The notes beneath the pieces are model-generated. The model saw only the letters and a program-made list of their open reading frames with translations, was not told where the DNA came from and made no database searches. The position numbers and the translations under genes were made by a program. A stretch of 64,000 bases of DNA from CAYFYS01 sp965202905. GTDB taxonomy: Bacteria > Pseudomonadota > Alphaproteobacteria > MPNO01. The stretch is taken from the NCBI GenBank assembly GCA_965202905.1, contig OZ241868.1:1550001-1614000 (forward strand), read 5' to 3'. Shown here piece by piece: positions 16,226-25,069 of the stretch; the stretch's first letter is position 1; each line of letters begins with the position of its first letter.

Positions 16226-18031
16226 TCAGCTCGCGCTGCCGGTCGAGGCCTCGCCGCTGGCCCGGGTCACCATCGGCGCGCTGTAGCCCGGCTGGACCAC
16301 CACGTCCAGCAGGTACGGCTCGCCCGCCTCGACCGCCCGGATGGCGGTATCGAGCGCGGTCGAAAGCTCGCCCACGGTCTCGATCGGCCCGCTGGCCGCC
16401 ACGCCCTGCGCGCGGGCGTAGCCGGCGAGATCGAGCGCCGGCTCGTCTATCCGCTGGCCGATCCAGCGGTTCTCGACCGGCCGGTCGCGCTCCTTGGCCA
16501 TGGTCTCCTGGTGAACCTCGTCGTTGAAGTTCGACCGGTTGTTGGAGATTACGAACAGCACCGGGATCTTGTAGTGGGCGGCGGTCCACAGCGCCGAACC
16601 GCCCTGCATGAAGTCGCCGTCGCCCAGGATCGCAATCGGCACGCGGCCGGAGCCGATCAGCGCCAGCCCCGCCCCGATGGCGTTGCCCGCGCCCGAGCCG
16701 AGCCCGCCGCCGCCGTCATTGCCGAGGTAATCGAGCGGCCCCTCGAAGTGATAGGAATCGCCGGCCCAGCCGAGCGGCACGCGGGTGAGCGTGATCCGGC
16801 GGCCGGCCTTGACCGAGTTCAGCGCGCCCGCGATGTCGCGCGGGGCGATCGGCGCGCTGGCACCCTTGGCCTCCGGCGCCGCCAGGGGCGCCGGATCGCC
16901 GCCGGCGAACCGCGGCTTGCGGTCGAGCCGCACCTCGATTTCGGCCAGAAGCTGGCCGGTGAATGCATCGGGGTCCGCCAGAATCCGCCGGTCGGCCGCG
17001 GCAAGGCCGAAATGATCCATCGACCAGCCGTTGTGGACATAGGAATCGAGCGTGACGTCGATCACCCGGCCTTCGATGCCGAAGCCCACGCCGAGCGCCT
17101 TGAAGGCGCCGGCGAGGTCGACCCAGTCGAGCACCAGCAGCACGTCGGCCCCGCGCACGATGTCCTCGGACGCCCCGCGCAGCCAGTTCGACGGCGGCCC
17201 GGCGTGGAGTCGGTGGCCGGTCGGGAAGGCCGCCGAGTTCTTGAGATCGGTGACGACGCGCGCGCCCAGCATCTCGGCCAGGCGCACCCGGCGGTCCCAG
17301 TCGTCCTGGCTTCGCGAGGTACGGCCCATCATGATCGCCGGGCTCCGGGCGGCCACCAGCGCCTCGGCGATTTCGGCGACGGCCTCGACCGAGGCGTGCG
17401 GGGCTTCGGGCGCATCGAAGCGCGCGACATCGGGGATCGTCACCTCGGAGGCCAGCCGCTCTTCCTGCAGCCCGGCGTCGAGACAGATATAGACCGGGCC
17501 GCGCGGCGGGGTGCTGACCATGATGCCCGCGCGCAGCATGGTCTCGACGATGGCCTCGGCCGAGCGCGGCTCGTCGTCCCATTTCACGAAGTTGCGCAGC
17601 ATCATGCCCTGGTCCTTCGCGGTGTGGATCCAGTCGATCCACGGCCTGCGGAGCGGCGCGTCGACCGGGCCGGTGGCGCCCATCACGAAGACCGGCGCGC
17701 GGTCGCACCAGGCGTTGAACATGCCCATCAAGCCGTGCATCAGCCCGACATTGGAATGGACGATCGCGCCCATCGGCTCGTCGGTCACCTTGGCGTAGCC
17801 GTGAGCGATGGAGATCGCATGGTCCTCGTGCAGGCAGAGCAGCATCTGCGGATCCTCGTTGCCGAGGTAGTTGACGATCGAATCGTGGAACCCGCGATAG
17901 CTGGCGCCGGGATTGAGCGAGACGTATTTGATGCCGAGCCGGCGCAGCATCTCGGCCGCGACATCGCTGGCCCATTCCATCTGGCGGTTGCCGCCGAGCG
18001 CCGGGCGGTCGAGCTTGTCGAGCATCGTCAT
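16226..18031 (-). CDS. Thiamine-diphosphate-dependent enzyme (ALS/benzoylformate decarboxylase-like)
   Basis: 601 residues. Catalytic Glu in LCLHEDHAISIAHGYAK, central NAD/FAD-like domain, and C-terminal PP domain with AILGDGDFMQGG and VISNNRSNFNDE. It is a second, distant relative of the enzyme at 3200-4870. The start is 3 nt after the stop of an alpha-hydroxyacid oxidase gene, so the pair is an operon: oxidation of a 2-hydroxy acid followed by decarboxylation of the 2-oxo acid, as in mandelate dehydrogenase plus benzoylformate decarboxylase. The specific substrate is inference. Confidence 0.85.
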   Translation of the reverse strand: MTMLDKLDRPALGGNRQMEWASDVAAEMLRRLGIKYVSLNPGASYRGFHDSIVNYLGNEDPQMLLCLHEDHAISIAHGYAKVTDEPMGAIVHSNVGLMHGLMGMFNAWCDRAPVFVMGATGPVDAPLRRPWIDWIHTAKDQGMMLRNFVKWDDEPRSAEAIVETMLRAGIMVSTPPRGPVYICLDAGLQEERLASEVTIPDVARFDAPEAPHASVEAVAEIAEALVAARSPAIMMGRTSRSQDDWDRRVRLAEMLGARVVTDLKNSAAFPTGHRLHAGPPSNWLRGASEDIVRGADVLLVLDWVDLAGAFKALGVGFGIEGRVIDVTLDSYVHNGWSMDHFGLAAADRRILADPDAFTGQLLAEIEVRLDRKPRFAGGDPAPLAAPEAKGASAPIAPRDIAGALNSVKAGRRITLTRVPLGWAGDSYHFEGPLDYLGNDGGGGLGSGAGNAIGAGLALIGSGRVPIAILGDGDFMQGGSALWTAAHYKIPVLFVISNNRSNFNDEVHQETMAKERDRPVENRWIGQRIDEPALDLAGYARAQGVAASGPIETVGELSTALDTAIRAVEAGEPYLLDVVVQPGYSAPMVTRASGEASTGSAS

Positions 18032-18034
18032 CGG

Positions 18035-19174
18035 TCAGTACTCCGGAGTCCTGAGAGAAAGGTATGGCAGGGCGCTGAGCGCCGACGGCGCACACACCGG
18101 GGCCGCGGGATGGAGGAAGGTCTCGTCGAGCTGCGACAGCGACGTGACGCCCAGAAGGCCCATCGCGATCCGCATCTCGATCTCGAGCAGTTCGAGCACG
18201 CGGACGACGCCGCCGGCGCCGGCGGCGGCGAGCCCGAGCCCCTGGACCTTGCCGATGGCCACGGCGTCCGCCCCGCGCGCGATCGCCTTCAGGATGTCGG
18301 CGCCGCGCATGAAGCCGCCGTCGATGACGATCTCGGCCTTTCCGGCCACGACCTCGACCACTTCGGGCAGAATGTCGATCGCCGCCCGACCGTGGTCGAG
18401 CTGGCGCCCGCCGTGATTGGAGACGTAGATCGTCTCGACGCCGTGCTCGACGGCCTTCAGCGCATCCTCGGCGGTGGCGACGCCCTTGATCTGGAGCGGG
18501 ATGTCGAAGCTGTCCTTGAACCACTTGACCATGTCCCAGTCGAGCGCGGCCTGGAACTCCCAGCCCTCCATCACCCCGCGCCGGGCATGGGGCGAATAGC
18601 GCTTGATCAGGTCGCGCTCGCGCCGGGAATAGAGCGCGACATCGACGGTCAGGCAGAAGGCGGCATAGCCGTGCGCGATCGCCCGGCGGGCGTAGTCGGC
18701 CACCCAGTCGCGGTCGCCCCGGACGTAGAGTTGATAGATTTTGGGATGGCCGGTCCCGGCCGCGATCTCCTCGAGCCCCGGAACGGTCACCGAGCTCAGA
18801 TAGCTCACCGCCCCGAAGGTCTCGGCCGCCTTGGCGACCTCCATCGCCCCGCCTTCGTGGATGTTCTGCAGCGATCCCATCGGCGCCAGCGCCACCGGAA
18901 GGCGTGTCGGCCGGCCAGCCGTCGTGCCGGCCGTGTCGATCTCGCGCACGTCGTTCAGGACCCGCGGGCGGAAGGCGATGGCGTCGAGCCCCTGGCGGTT
19001 CCGCAGCAGCGTGGTCTCGGTGTCCGCCCCGCCGGTCAGGTAGTCCCAGACGCCGTCGGAGAGGTTGCCACGCGCGGCCGCGGCGATCTCGTGCAGGGTC
19101 TCGAAGTCGGCCAAGGCCACCCTCCCTTGCGTGCGGCGCGCTTCCCGTCCGGCGCGCCCCGTCGACCGCTCCAT
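18035..19174 (-). CDS. FMN-dependent alpha-hydroxyacid oxidase/dehydrogenase
   Basis: 379 residues from the ATG at 19174; a GTG at 19120 would give 361 residues and matches the paralogue's N-terminus (ADFETLHEIAAAARG), but GGGAGG abuts that GTG too closely, so the start is uncertain. Motifs: WDYLTGGADTETT with the active Tyr, VALAPMGSLQNIHEGG, YVSNHGGRQLDHG with catalytic His/Arg, VIDGGFMRGADI and GADAVAIGK. It is clearly related to the protein at 13512-14588. First gene of the operon with the ThDP enzyme and VOC protein. Confidence 0.9.
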   Translation of the reverse strand: MERSTGRAGREARRTQGRVALADFETLHEIAAAARGNLSDGVWDYLTGGADTETTLLRNRQGLDAIAFRPRVLNDVREIDTAGTTAGRPTRLPVALAPMGSLQNIHEGGAMEVAKAAETFGAVSYLSSVTVPGLEEIAAGTGHPKIYQLYVRGDRDWVADYARRAIAHGYAAFCLTVDVALYSRRERDLIKRYSPHARRGVMEGWEFQAALDWDMVKWFKDSFDIPLQIKGVATAEDALKAVEHGVETIYVSNHGGRQLDHGRAAIDILPEVVEVVAGKAEIVIDGGFMRGADILKAIARGADAVAIGKVQGLGLAAAGAGGVVRVLELLEIEMRIAMGLLGVTSLSQLDETFLHPAAPVCAPSALSALPYLSLRTPEY

Positions 19175-19370
19175 CTAGCCCGCGCGACGCGGACGTGTCC
19201 AGGGACCGGGCGCTGCGGCGAGGCGTGTCGGAAGACCCGGCCGCGACCGGGGGCAAGGCCAAGGCGGTCATGAGATCCGGCCGCAGGTCGGCGTAGCCGG
19301 GGCTTTACCCGCACGGGACGATCTGGCAGGACTGCGCCGAGCCAAGCGCGCCGCGCACCGGGAGGGTGGA

Positions 19371-20375
19371 ATGAACGGAACGGAATTCGCACTTGCAACC
19401 TGTGCCGGGGGGCCCGGCGCGCCGTTCGCCGCGATTGTCCTGGGCGAGGACGCGGTCTCGATCGCAGGGGTCTATTCCGCCTATCGCGACAGCCCGCGCG
19501 GCAAGGCCGGTCCGCTGACCGCGACCGACAGCATCGACGGGATGCTCGAAGGCTGGGACCGCAACTTCCCCGTCCTGCAGGAGATCGTCGCCTTCATCGA
19601 GCAGGAGGGGATCGCCAGCGACCGCTTCAGGAACGCCACGGCCAAGGTTGCGGGCCTGCGCGCGCTGCCACCGGTCGGCCGCCCCGGCAAGATCTTCAAT
19701 GCCGCGCAAAACTTCCAGGAGCACGTCGATGAAATGATCCGCGCCGGCGCCTCGCCCGCGGGCGGGCGGCAGTTCACCGGCGACCGCTCGACCTCGCGGC
19801 CCTACCTGTTTCTCAAGGCGCCGAGCGTGCTCGCCGGCGCGAACGACGACATCGCCGTGCCGCGCGGGATGGAGCGGATCGACTGGGAGGCCGAGATCGC
19901 CTGCGTCATCTGGAAGAAGGCCAGGCATGTGAGTCCCGAGCAGGCGCTCGATCACGTCGCGGGCTTCATGACCACCAACGATGTCTCCTGCCGCGACCTC
20001 CAGATGCGCGAGGACCGGCCGGCGCTGCGCTCGGACTGGCTCGGCGGCAAGAGCCACGACCGTTTCGCGCCGATGGGCCCGGTGCTGGTGCCGAGCGCCT
20101 TCGTCGGCGATCACATGAACCTGTTCATCCGGCTCTGGGTTAACGGCGAGACCAGGCAGGACGGCAACACCTCGCAGTTCATCTACACGCCCGAGGAGCA
20201 GATCGAGTTCGCCTCGAACATCCTGACGTTGGAGACCGGCGACATCTTCGTCTGCGGGACCTGCGGCGGCGTCGGCATGGGGACCGGCACGTTCCTCAAG
20301 GTTGGCGACGTGATGGAGACCGAGGTCGAAGGCCTGGGCCGGATGCGCAACCGGTTCGTCGAAGAGATCGGCTAA
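19371..20375 (+). CDS. Fumarylacetoacetate-hydrolase-fold protein
   Basis: 334 residues, ATG 19371 with GGGAGGGTGGA just upstream. It has a ~100-residue N-terminal region and an FAH domain with GRPGKIFNAAQNFQEH, metal acids in RIDWEAEIACVI and TTNDVSCRDLQ, and a final GLGRMRNRF strand. It is divergent from the hydroxyacid oxidase gene at 18035-19174, so the two may share control in the ~200-bp gap. Sequence differs substantially from the FAH protein at 14686-15693, so it is not a recent copy. Confidence 0.87.
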   Translation: MNGTEFALATCAGGPGAPFAAIVLGEDAVSIAGVYSAYRDSPRGKAGPLTATDSIDGMLEGWDRNFPVLQEIVAFIEQEGIASDRFRNATAKVAGLRALPPVGRPGKIFNAAQNFQEHVDEMIRAGASPAGGRQFTGDRSTSRPYLFLKAPSVLAGANDDIAVPRGMERIDWEAEIACVIWKKARHVSPEQALDHVAGFMTTNDVSCRDLQMREDRPALRSDWLGGKSHDRFAPMGPVLVPSAFVGDHMNLFIRLWVNGETRQDGNTSQFIYTPEEQIEFASNILTLETGDIFVCGTCGGVGMGTGTFLKVGDVMETEVEGLGRMRNRFVEEIG

Positions 20376-20404
20376 CCCGGCGAGGCCGGGCCGCTATGCG
20401 CCGC

Positions 20405-20438
20405 CCCTCGCCTTGCCGGCAAGCCGGGCAAGCGAGGG
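20405..20438. terminator. Imperfect hairpin between convergent genes
   Basis: CCCTCGCCTTGCCGGC and GCCGGGCAAGCGAGGG form a stem around AA-type loop bases, with a small mismatch in the middle. It lies between the FAH gene stop (20375) and the UbiD gene stop (20457), a suitable place for a bidirectional terminator. No T-tract is seen on either strand. Confidence 0.5.
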
Positions 20439-20456
20439 CGAGCGCGGCGGCGCCCT

Positions 20457-22097
20457 TCATCCGTCCTCCGGCTCGTCGGTAACGCGCCGGACTTCGGTGT
20501 TCATGGCCACATCCTTGCGGCGACGCTGGGCGATGCGCTTGCCGGTCTCGAAATAGGCGCCTTGGGTGGCGAGCGCGGCGGCCTCATCCAACTCCTCGGA
20601 CCACTCGCCCAGGCTGTAGCCGTGCCAGGGTGTCTGCGGCTTGAGCGGCGGCAGGCCGAGCTCCTCCCAGATTTCCCGGGCGTTCTCCATGAACTCCCGT
20701 TTCGGCAACGAGATCGGCGGGAAATCCTCCTTCAAGGTAGCGTCGATCAGGACCGAGGCGTCCTCGCCGCCGTTCCTGAGACTCCGCGGGCCGTGGCCCT
20801 GGTCACGGTGGCCGAGCACTTCGAGGTCGAGCGCCGGGTTGGCGCGGTAGGCCATCGCCCAGAACAGCGCATCGGCGTTGTCGGGATCGATGTCCCCGTT
20901 CACCGCGATCACATACTTGCCGGCCGCGCGGTGCAGCGAGGCGGCGCCGTAGAGCGCCCGCCAGATCTCCGTCCTGGGCATCCCGCGCTCGACCTGGACG
21001 ACCAGCACCTTGCGGATGTTGGTCAGCGGCTCGTGCATACCGACCCGGATGACGCCGCGGATGCCCAGATGGTCGCGCAGATGGGCGAGGAACTGGGGCT
21101 CCATCGCCACCCGCTTGATGGTCGAGGACTCCGACGGCGTGACCTGGCTGATGATCGAGGTCAACACCGCATCGCGCCGCCGGGTGACGGCGGTCACGTC
21201 CATGAAGGCGTTGAACTCCTGCAGGTTCACATGGCCGTGGCTTTCTCCGAACGGTGCCTCGGGCTCCAGGTACTCGGTGTCGATGAGGCCCTCGACGACG
21301 ATCTCGGCTTCGGCCGGGACCAGCAAGTCGACGGTCTTCGCCCGCACCACGTTGAGCGGCGCGCCGACAAGGCCGCCGGCGACGGCGAGCTCGTCCATCG
21401 CTTCGGAAAGCTTCATCGTCGAGGTGAACGTCACGCAGGGCGGCGCGCCGAGAATGACCGCAGCCGGCATCTTCTCGCCGCGCGATCTGTACTTGAGCCA
21501 ATGGCCGTAGATCCCCGGCCGCAGTTCCAAAGACGGGTTCATTCCGAGCCGGCGCGGCGCCTTCACCTGGCCGCGGTAATTGCCCATGTTCTGGATCCCG
21601 GTCTCGGGATCCCTGGTGATGTATTGCGACAGCGTCGTATAGGGCGCGTTGTCCCAGCCCGGCGTCGAGATCGGCACCGGGATGCCGTCGAGCGCGTTCC
21701 CTTCGGCGTCCAGCGCGGCGCCCTCGAAGACCAGCTCCTGGCACCGCGCATCCTCGACCACCCTGGGCGGGATCGGCCTGGCGATCGCATCCGCCCACCG
21801 CGCCTCGATCGCCTCCAGCGCGCAGCCGATGCCGCGGCGATAGATCTCCCGGTTCGCGGCCAGCGCGCCGACGACCACCGGGATGTCGTAGGCACGGCCC
21901 TGCGAATCGATGACGTTGGTGAACAGGAAGGCCTTGCGCTCGGCCTCAGGGATGCCGCCGCGGAACTGCCAGCGCACCAGCGGATGCATCTCGGTGTCCT
22001 TGTTGATCGGACGGTCGATGCGAATCAGGAGCCCGGCGTCTTCGAGCGCGGCGATATGGTCGTGAAGGTCGGGATAGGCGTGCGCCGGTCCGGTCAT
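20457..22097 (-). CDS. UbiD-family decarboxylase
   Basis: 546 residues from ATG 22097. UbiD features: HPLVRWQFRGG, GNYRGQVKAPRRLGMNPS with the conserved Arg, EAPFGESHGHVN with the catalytic Glu, and VNGDIDPDNADALFWAM. Enzymes of this family use prenylated FMN to decarboxylate aromatic or alpha,beta-unsaturated acids; the UbiX flavin prenyltransferase is not in the window. A close paralogue is at 22920-24614. A 9-bp tandem duplication at 22092-22109 duplicates the start, giving an alternative ATG at 22106. Confidence 0.92.
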   Translation of the reverse strand: MTGPAHAYPDLHDHIAALEDAGLLIRIDRPINKDTEMHPLVRWQFRGGIPEAERKAFLFTNVIDSQGRAYDIPVVVGALAANREIYRRGIGCALEAIEARWADAIARPIPPRVVEDARCQELVFEGAALDAEGNALDGIPVPISTPGWDNAPYTTLSQYITRDPETGIQNMGNYRGQVKAPRRLGMNPSLELRPGIYGHWLKYRSRGEKMPAAVILGAPPCVTFTSTMKLSEAMDELAVAGGLVGAPLNVVRAKTVDLLVPAEAEIVVEGLIDTEYLEPEAPFGESHGHVNLQEFNAFMDVTAVTRRRDAVLTSIISQVTPSESSTIKRVAMEPQFLAHLRDHLGIRGVIRVGMHEPLTNIRKVLVVQVERGMPRTEIWRALYGAASLHRAAGKYVIAVNGDIDPDNADALFWAMAYRANPALDLEVLGHRDQGHGPRSLRNGGEDASVLIDATLKEDFPPISLPKREFMENAREIWEELGLPPLKPQTPWHGYSLGEWSEELDEAAALATQGAYFETGKRIAQRRRKDVAMNTEVRRVTDEPEDG

Positions 22098-22109
22098 CCT
22101 GGTCATCCT
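22092..22109. repeat. 9-bp tandem duplication doubling a start codon
   Basis: GGTCATCCT occurs twice in direct succession. On the minus strand this gives ATGACCAGGATGACC, so the UbiD gene has two in-frame ATG codons, each preceded by AGG. The change adds three residues and does not break the frame. Confidence 0.9.
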
Positions 22110-22191
22110 CGTTTTCGATCCGGCAAACCGGCGTTTCGGGCGCGACGCCGCGACGCCGCTGGCGTCAGGTCGGGACAGGCGGGCGCGCCCA

Positions 22192-22950
22192 CTACCACAT
22201 GGCCGAGCCGCCATCGACCACGATGGTCTGGCCGGTGACGAAGTCGCTGTCGGCGGAGGCGAGATAGATGCAGGCGCCGACAAGGTCCTCGGGCGTCTCC
22301 TCGCGCTTGAGCGCGCGGGTGGCCGTGGTCGCCTTGGGATCGCCGCCCATCCAGTTGGTGCGTTTCAAGACGTTCTCGCTCATCGTCGAGCCAGGCGCGA
22401 TGGCGTTGACGCCGATGTTGTCGCCGCCGACCTCGCGGGCGAGCGAGCGGGTGATCCCCAGCACCGCGGCCTTCGAGGCGTCGTAATGCAGGAAGAACGG
22501 CGAGCCCTTGAAGATGCGCCCGGTGCAGACCGAGATGATTTTGCCATAGCTGTTCTTGCGCATCTCAGGCACCGCGGTCTTGCAGCACAGCCACACACCC
22601 TTGACGTTGACCGCCATCAGCCGGTCCCACTCCTCGACCGGGATGTCGGTGAACGGCTTGCGCTCGACGGCGGTGAAAATGGCGGCGTTGTTGACGATGA
22701 TGTCGAGCTTGCCGAAAGCCTCGACCGTCGCACCCACCATCCTCTCGCACGACGCCTCGTCCGAGACGTCGGTCGGCACGTCGATCGCCCGCGCGCCCGA
22801 AGCCTCGATCTCGGCGACGACCCTGGCGCCGGAGTTCTGATCGGCGATGGCGATGCTCGCGCCCTCGCCGGCCATCGCGCGAGCGAACGCGGCGCCGATT
22901 CCCTGGCTCGCGCCGGTGACTATCGCGACGCGTCCGTCAAGCCGTCCCAT
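22192..22950 (-). CDS. Short-chain dehydrogenase/reductase
   Basis: 252 residues from ATG 22950, preceded by GGAGAGCTGAC. Classical SDR: NAD(P)-binding VTGASQGIG near residue 12, Asp ~37 in IAIADQNSG favouring NAD, NNAAIF, an HYDASKAAV catalytic Tyr-Lys, and the C-terminal TGQTIVVDGGSAMW. The usual Ser before the Tyr is in SVCTGRIFKGSPF. It overlaps the end of the upstream UbiD gene by 31 nt and lies between two UbiD paralogues, so it probably acts on the alcohol or aldehyde handled by the same pathway. Confidence 0.92.
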   Translation of the reverse strand: MGRLDGRVAIVTGASQGIGAAFARAMAGEGASIAIADQNSGARVVAEIEASGARAIDVPTDVSDEASCERMVGATVEAFGKLDIIVNNAAIFTAVERKPFTDIPVEEWDRLMAVNVKGVWLCCKTAVPEMRKNSYGKIISVCTGRIFKGSPFFLHYDASKAAVLGITRSLAREVGGDNIGVNAIAPGSTMSENVLKRTNWMGGDPKATTATRALKREETPEDLVGACIYLASADSDFVTGQTIVVDGGSAMW

Positions 22951-24614
22951 GTCAGCTCTCCCTCCTCGCTGTCGGCGCCGCTCGCGCCCGGGTTGCCTTC
23001 GTTCAGCGTGCGCACCTCGGTATTCATCGCCACGTCGCCGCGCCGGCGCTGGGCGATGATCTTGCCGGTCTCCCAGTACTCGCTTCGCACCGCGCGGCGC
23101 GCCATGACCTCCAGATCCTCGTTCCACTCGCCCAGATCATAGCCGAACCACGGGCGCTCGGGCGCGAGCTTCGGTAGCCCGAGCTCGTTCCAGATCTCGG
23201 CGGCGGCCTCCATGTACTGGCGCTTGGGCAGCGAGACCGGCGGAAAGGTCTCCTTCAGCGTCGCATCGACCAGCACCGCGCCGTCCTCGCTGTCGATCAG
23301 GCTGCGCGGGCCATGGCCCTCGTCCTTGTGCCGCAGGATCTCGACGTCGCGATGCGGCTTGCAGCGGTAGGACATCGCCCAGAACACCGCATCGGTATTG
23401 TCGGGGTCGATGTCCTCGTTGATCGCGATGATCCACTTGCCTTCGGCCCGGCGCAGCGAGGCGACGCCGTAGAGGGCGCGCCAGATCTCGGTACGCGGCA
23501 CGTCGCGCGCGAACTGGACGACGATCAGCTTGTGGAGCGAGGTCAGCGGCTCGTGGGTCGCGACATGGATGACGCCCTTGATCCCCAGATGATCGCGCAG
23601 ATGCTCGAGCTGGGCGGCCTCGTAGGCCGGCCGCTTGATGGCGCTGGACTCCGACGGCGTGACCTGGCTGACCCAGGAGGTGATGACCGCATGCCTGCGC
23701 CGGGTGATCGCCGTGACGTCGACGTAGCCGTTGTATTCCTGGAGGTTGACGTGGCCATGACTCTCGCCGAACGGCGCCTCGGGCTCAAGCAGCTCGGTCG
23801 AGACGTAGCCCTCGATGACGACCTCGGCTTCCGCCGGCACCAGCAGCGGCACGGTCCTGGCCGGCGCCACGTTGAGCGGCTTGCCGACCAGCCCGCCCGA
23901 GACCGCGAGCTCGTCGAGCTTTTCCGGCATCTTCTGAACCGCGGTGAACGAGACGATCGGCGGGCAGCCCAACACGATCGCGACCGGCATCCTCTCGCCG
24001 CGCGCCTTCCACGCCGCCCAATGGATATAGCCACCTGTCCGCAGCTCGATCGACGGGTTCATGCCGATGCGGTCGGGCGCCTTGAGCATACCGCGGTAGT
24101 TGCCCATGTTCTGGATCCCGGTCTCGGGATCCTTGGTGATGAAGTGGGAGGAGGTGGTATAGGGCGCGTTGTCCCAACCGGGCGAGGAAATCGGCACCGG
24201 CAGCGCATCCAGCCCGTTTCCGCTCAGCAGCGCAGCGCCCTGGTGGACGATCTCGTGGCAGGGCGCATCGGCAATCACGTTGGGCGCGATCGGGTTGTTG
24301 AGCGCGCGGATCCAGTTCTCCTTGATCTCGCTCAGCGGCACGCCCATGCCGAGCTGATAGACTGCCGCGTTGGCCGCCAGGCCGCAGACCAGCACCGGGA
24401 TGTCGAAGTCGCGGCCCTTGGAATCGGTGACATCGGTGAACAGGAACGCCTTCCTGTCCTCGGCCCGAATGCCGCCGCGGAACTGCCAGCGCACCAGCGG
24501 GTGCATCTCGGTGTCCTTGTTGATCCGCCGGTCGACCTCGATCAGGAGGCCCGCCGCGCGCAGAGCAGCGATATGTTCGTGCAGGTCGCGGTAGCCCCGC
24601 TCGGGCATGGACAT
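22920..24614 (-). CDS. UbiD-family decarboxylase (paralogue)
   Basis: 564 residues from ATG 24614, with AAAGGAG nine nt upstream; a longer start at 24641 is less likely. Conserved motifs match the neighbour: HPLVRWQFRGG, GNYRGMLKAPDRIGMNPS, EAPFGESHGHVN, INEDIDPDNTDAVFWAM. The two proteins are similar along their whole length, so they arose by duplication and may form a heteromer or act on related acids. This is the first gene of the UbiD-SDR-UbiD block. prFMN supply must come from elsewhere. Confidence 0.92.
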   Translation of the reverse strand: MSMPERGYRDLHEHIAALRAAGLLIEVDRRINKDTEMHPLVRWQFRGGIRAEDRKAFLFTDVTDSKGRDFDIPVLVCGLAANAAVYQLGMGVPLSEIKENWIRALNNPIAPNVIADAPCHEIVHQGAALLSGNGLDALPVPISSPGWDNAPYTTSSHFITKDPETGIQNMGNYRGMLKAPDRIGMNPSIELRTGGYIHWAAWKARGERMPVAIVLGCPPIVSFTAVQKMPEKLDELAVSGGLVGKPLNVAPARTVPLLVPAEAEVVIEGYVSTELLEPEAPFGESHGHVNLQEYNGYVDVTAITRRRHAVITSWVSQVTPSESSAIKRPAYEAAQLEHLRDHLGIKGVIHVATHEPLTSLHKLIVVQFARDVPRTEIWRALYGVASLRRAEGKWIIAINEDIDPDNTDAVFWAMSYRCKPHRDVEILRHKDEGHGPRSLIDSEDGAVLVDATLKETFPPVSLPKRQYMEAAAEIWNELGLPKLAPERPWFGYDLGEWNEDLEVMARRAVRSEYWETGKIIAQRRRGDVAMNTEVRTLNEGNPGASGADSEEGELTWDGLTDASR

Positions 24615-25069
24615 TCCGTTAAACTCCTTTCCCGCCCGCACCTTGCGTCCGGGTGACGAACGGTTCGAATTCCAAGTGTCGGCAATCTAAGGCCCAGCCC
24701 CGGGCCCCGCAACCGTCGGGACCGGCGGCGGTTTTCCGCCCGGGCTGACCGTCGCGGGAGTCTCGCGCGACCGCGACGTTGATTCGACGGGCCCGCGGTG
24801 CTAGCGTTGCCTCCGAGACCGGGACGAACTCCGTCCAGAAGAGCGAGGGCCGCAACCTCGCCTGGCGGAGCCCACGCGGATCGGCCCGCGGGTCCAGACC
24901 GGACGCGATCCACATACCGCATGCGCGGCCGACCGCCCGACAGACGTCGGGCGCAGACCCTTGGAAATTGAACTTTCCGAAATCTGCGCTTGATCGAAAC
25001 GACAACGGACGAAGGACGAGAAATCCGAAGCGGCTTCAATTGCAAGGATTTCTTGCCGATGGGAGGACA
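24615..25069. other. Intergenic region, divergent promoters for ubiD and betaine genes
   Basis: 455 bp with no convincing ORF of its own. GC content drops in the last ~110 bp before the glycine methyltransferase, as expected for a promoter, but no confident -35/-10 pair could be assigned. The RBS GGGAGGAC precedes the ATG at 25070. An ATG-to-stop reading of the 24779-25069 part in frame with the methyltransferase exists but has no coding character. Confidence 0.6.

Noticed and set aside
16190..19273. 1027-codon plus-strand ORF
   Set aside because: Antisense to the ThDP enzyme and oxidase genes; shadow of high-GC coding DNA without domains.
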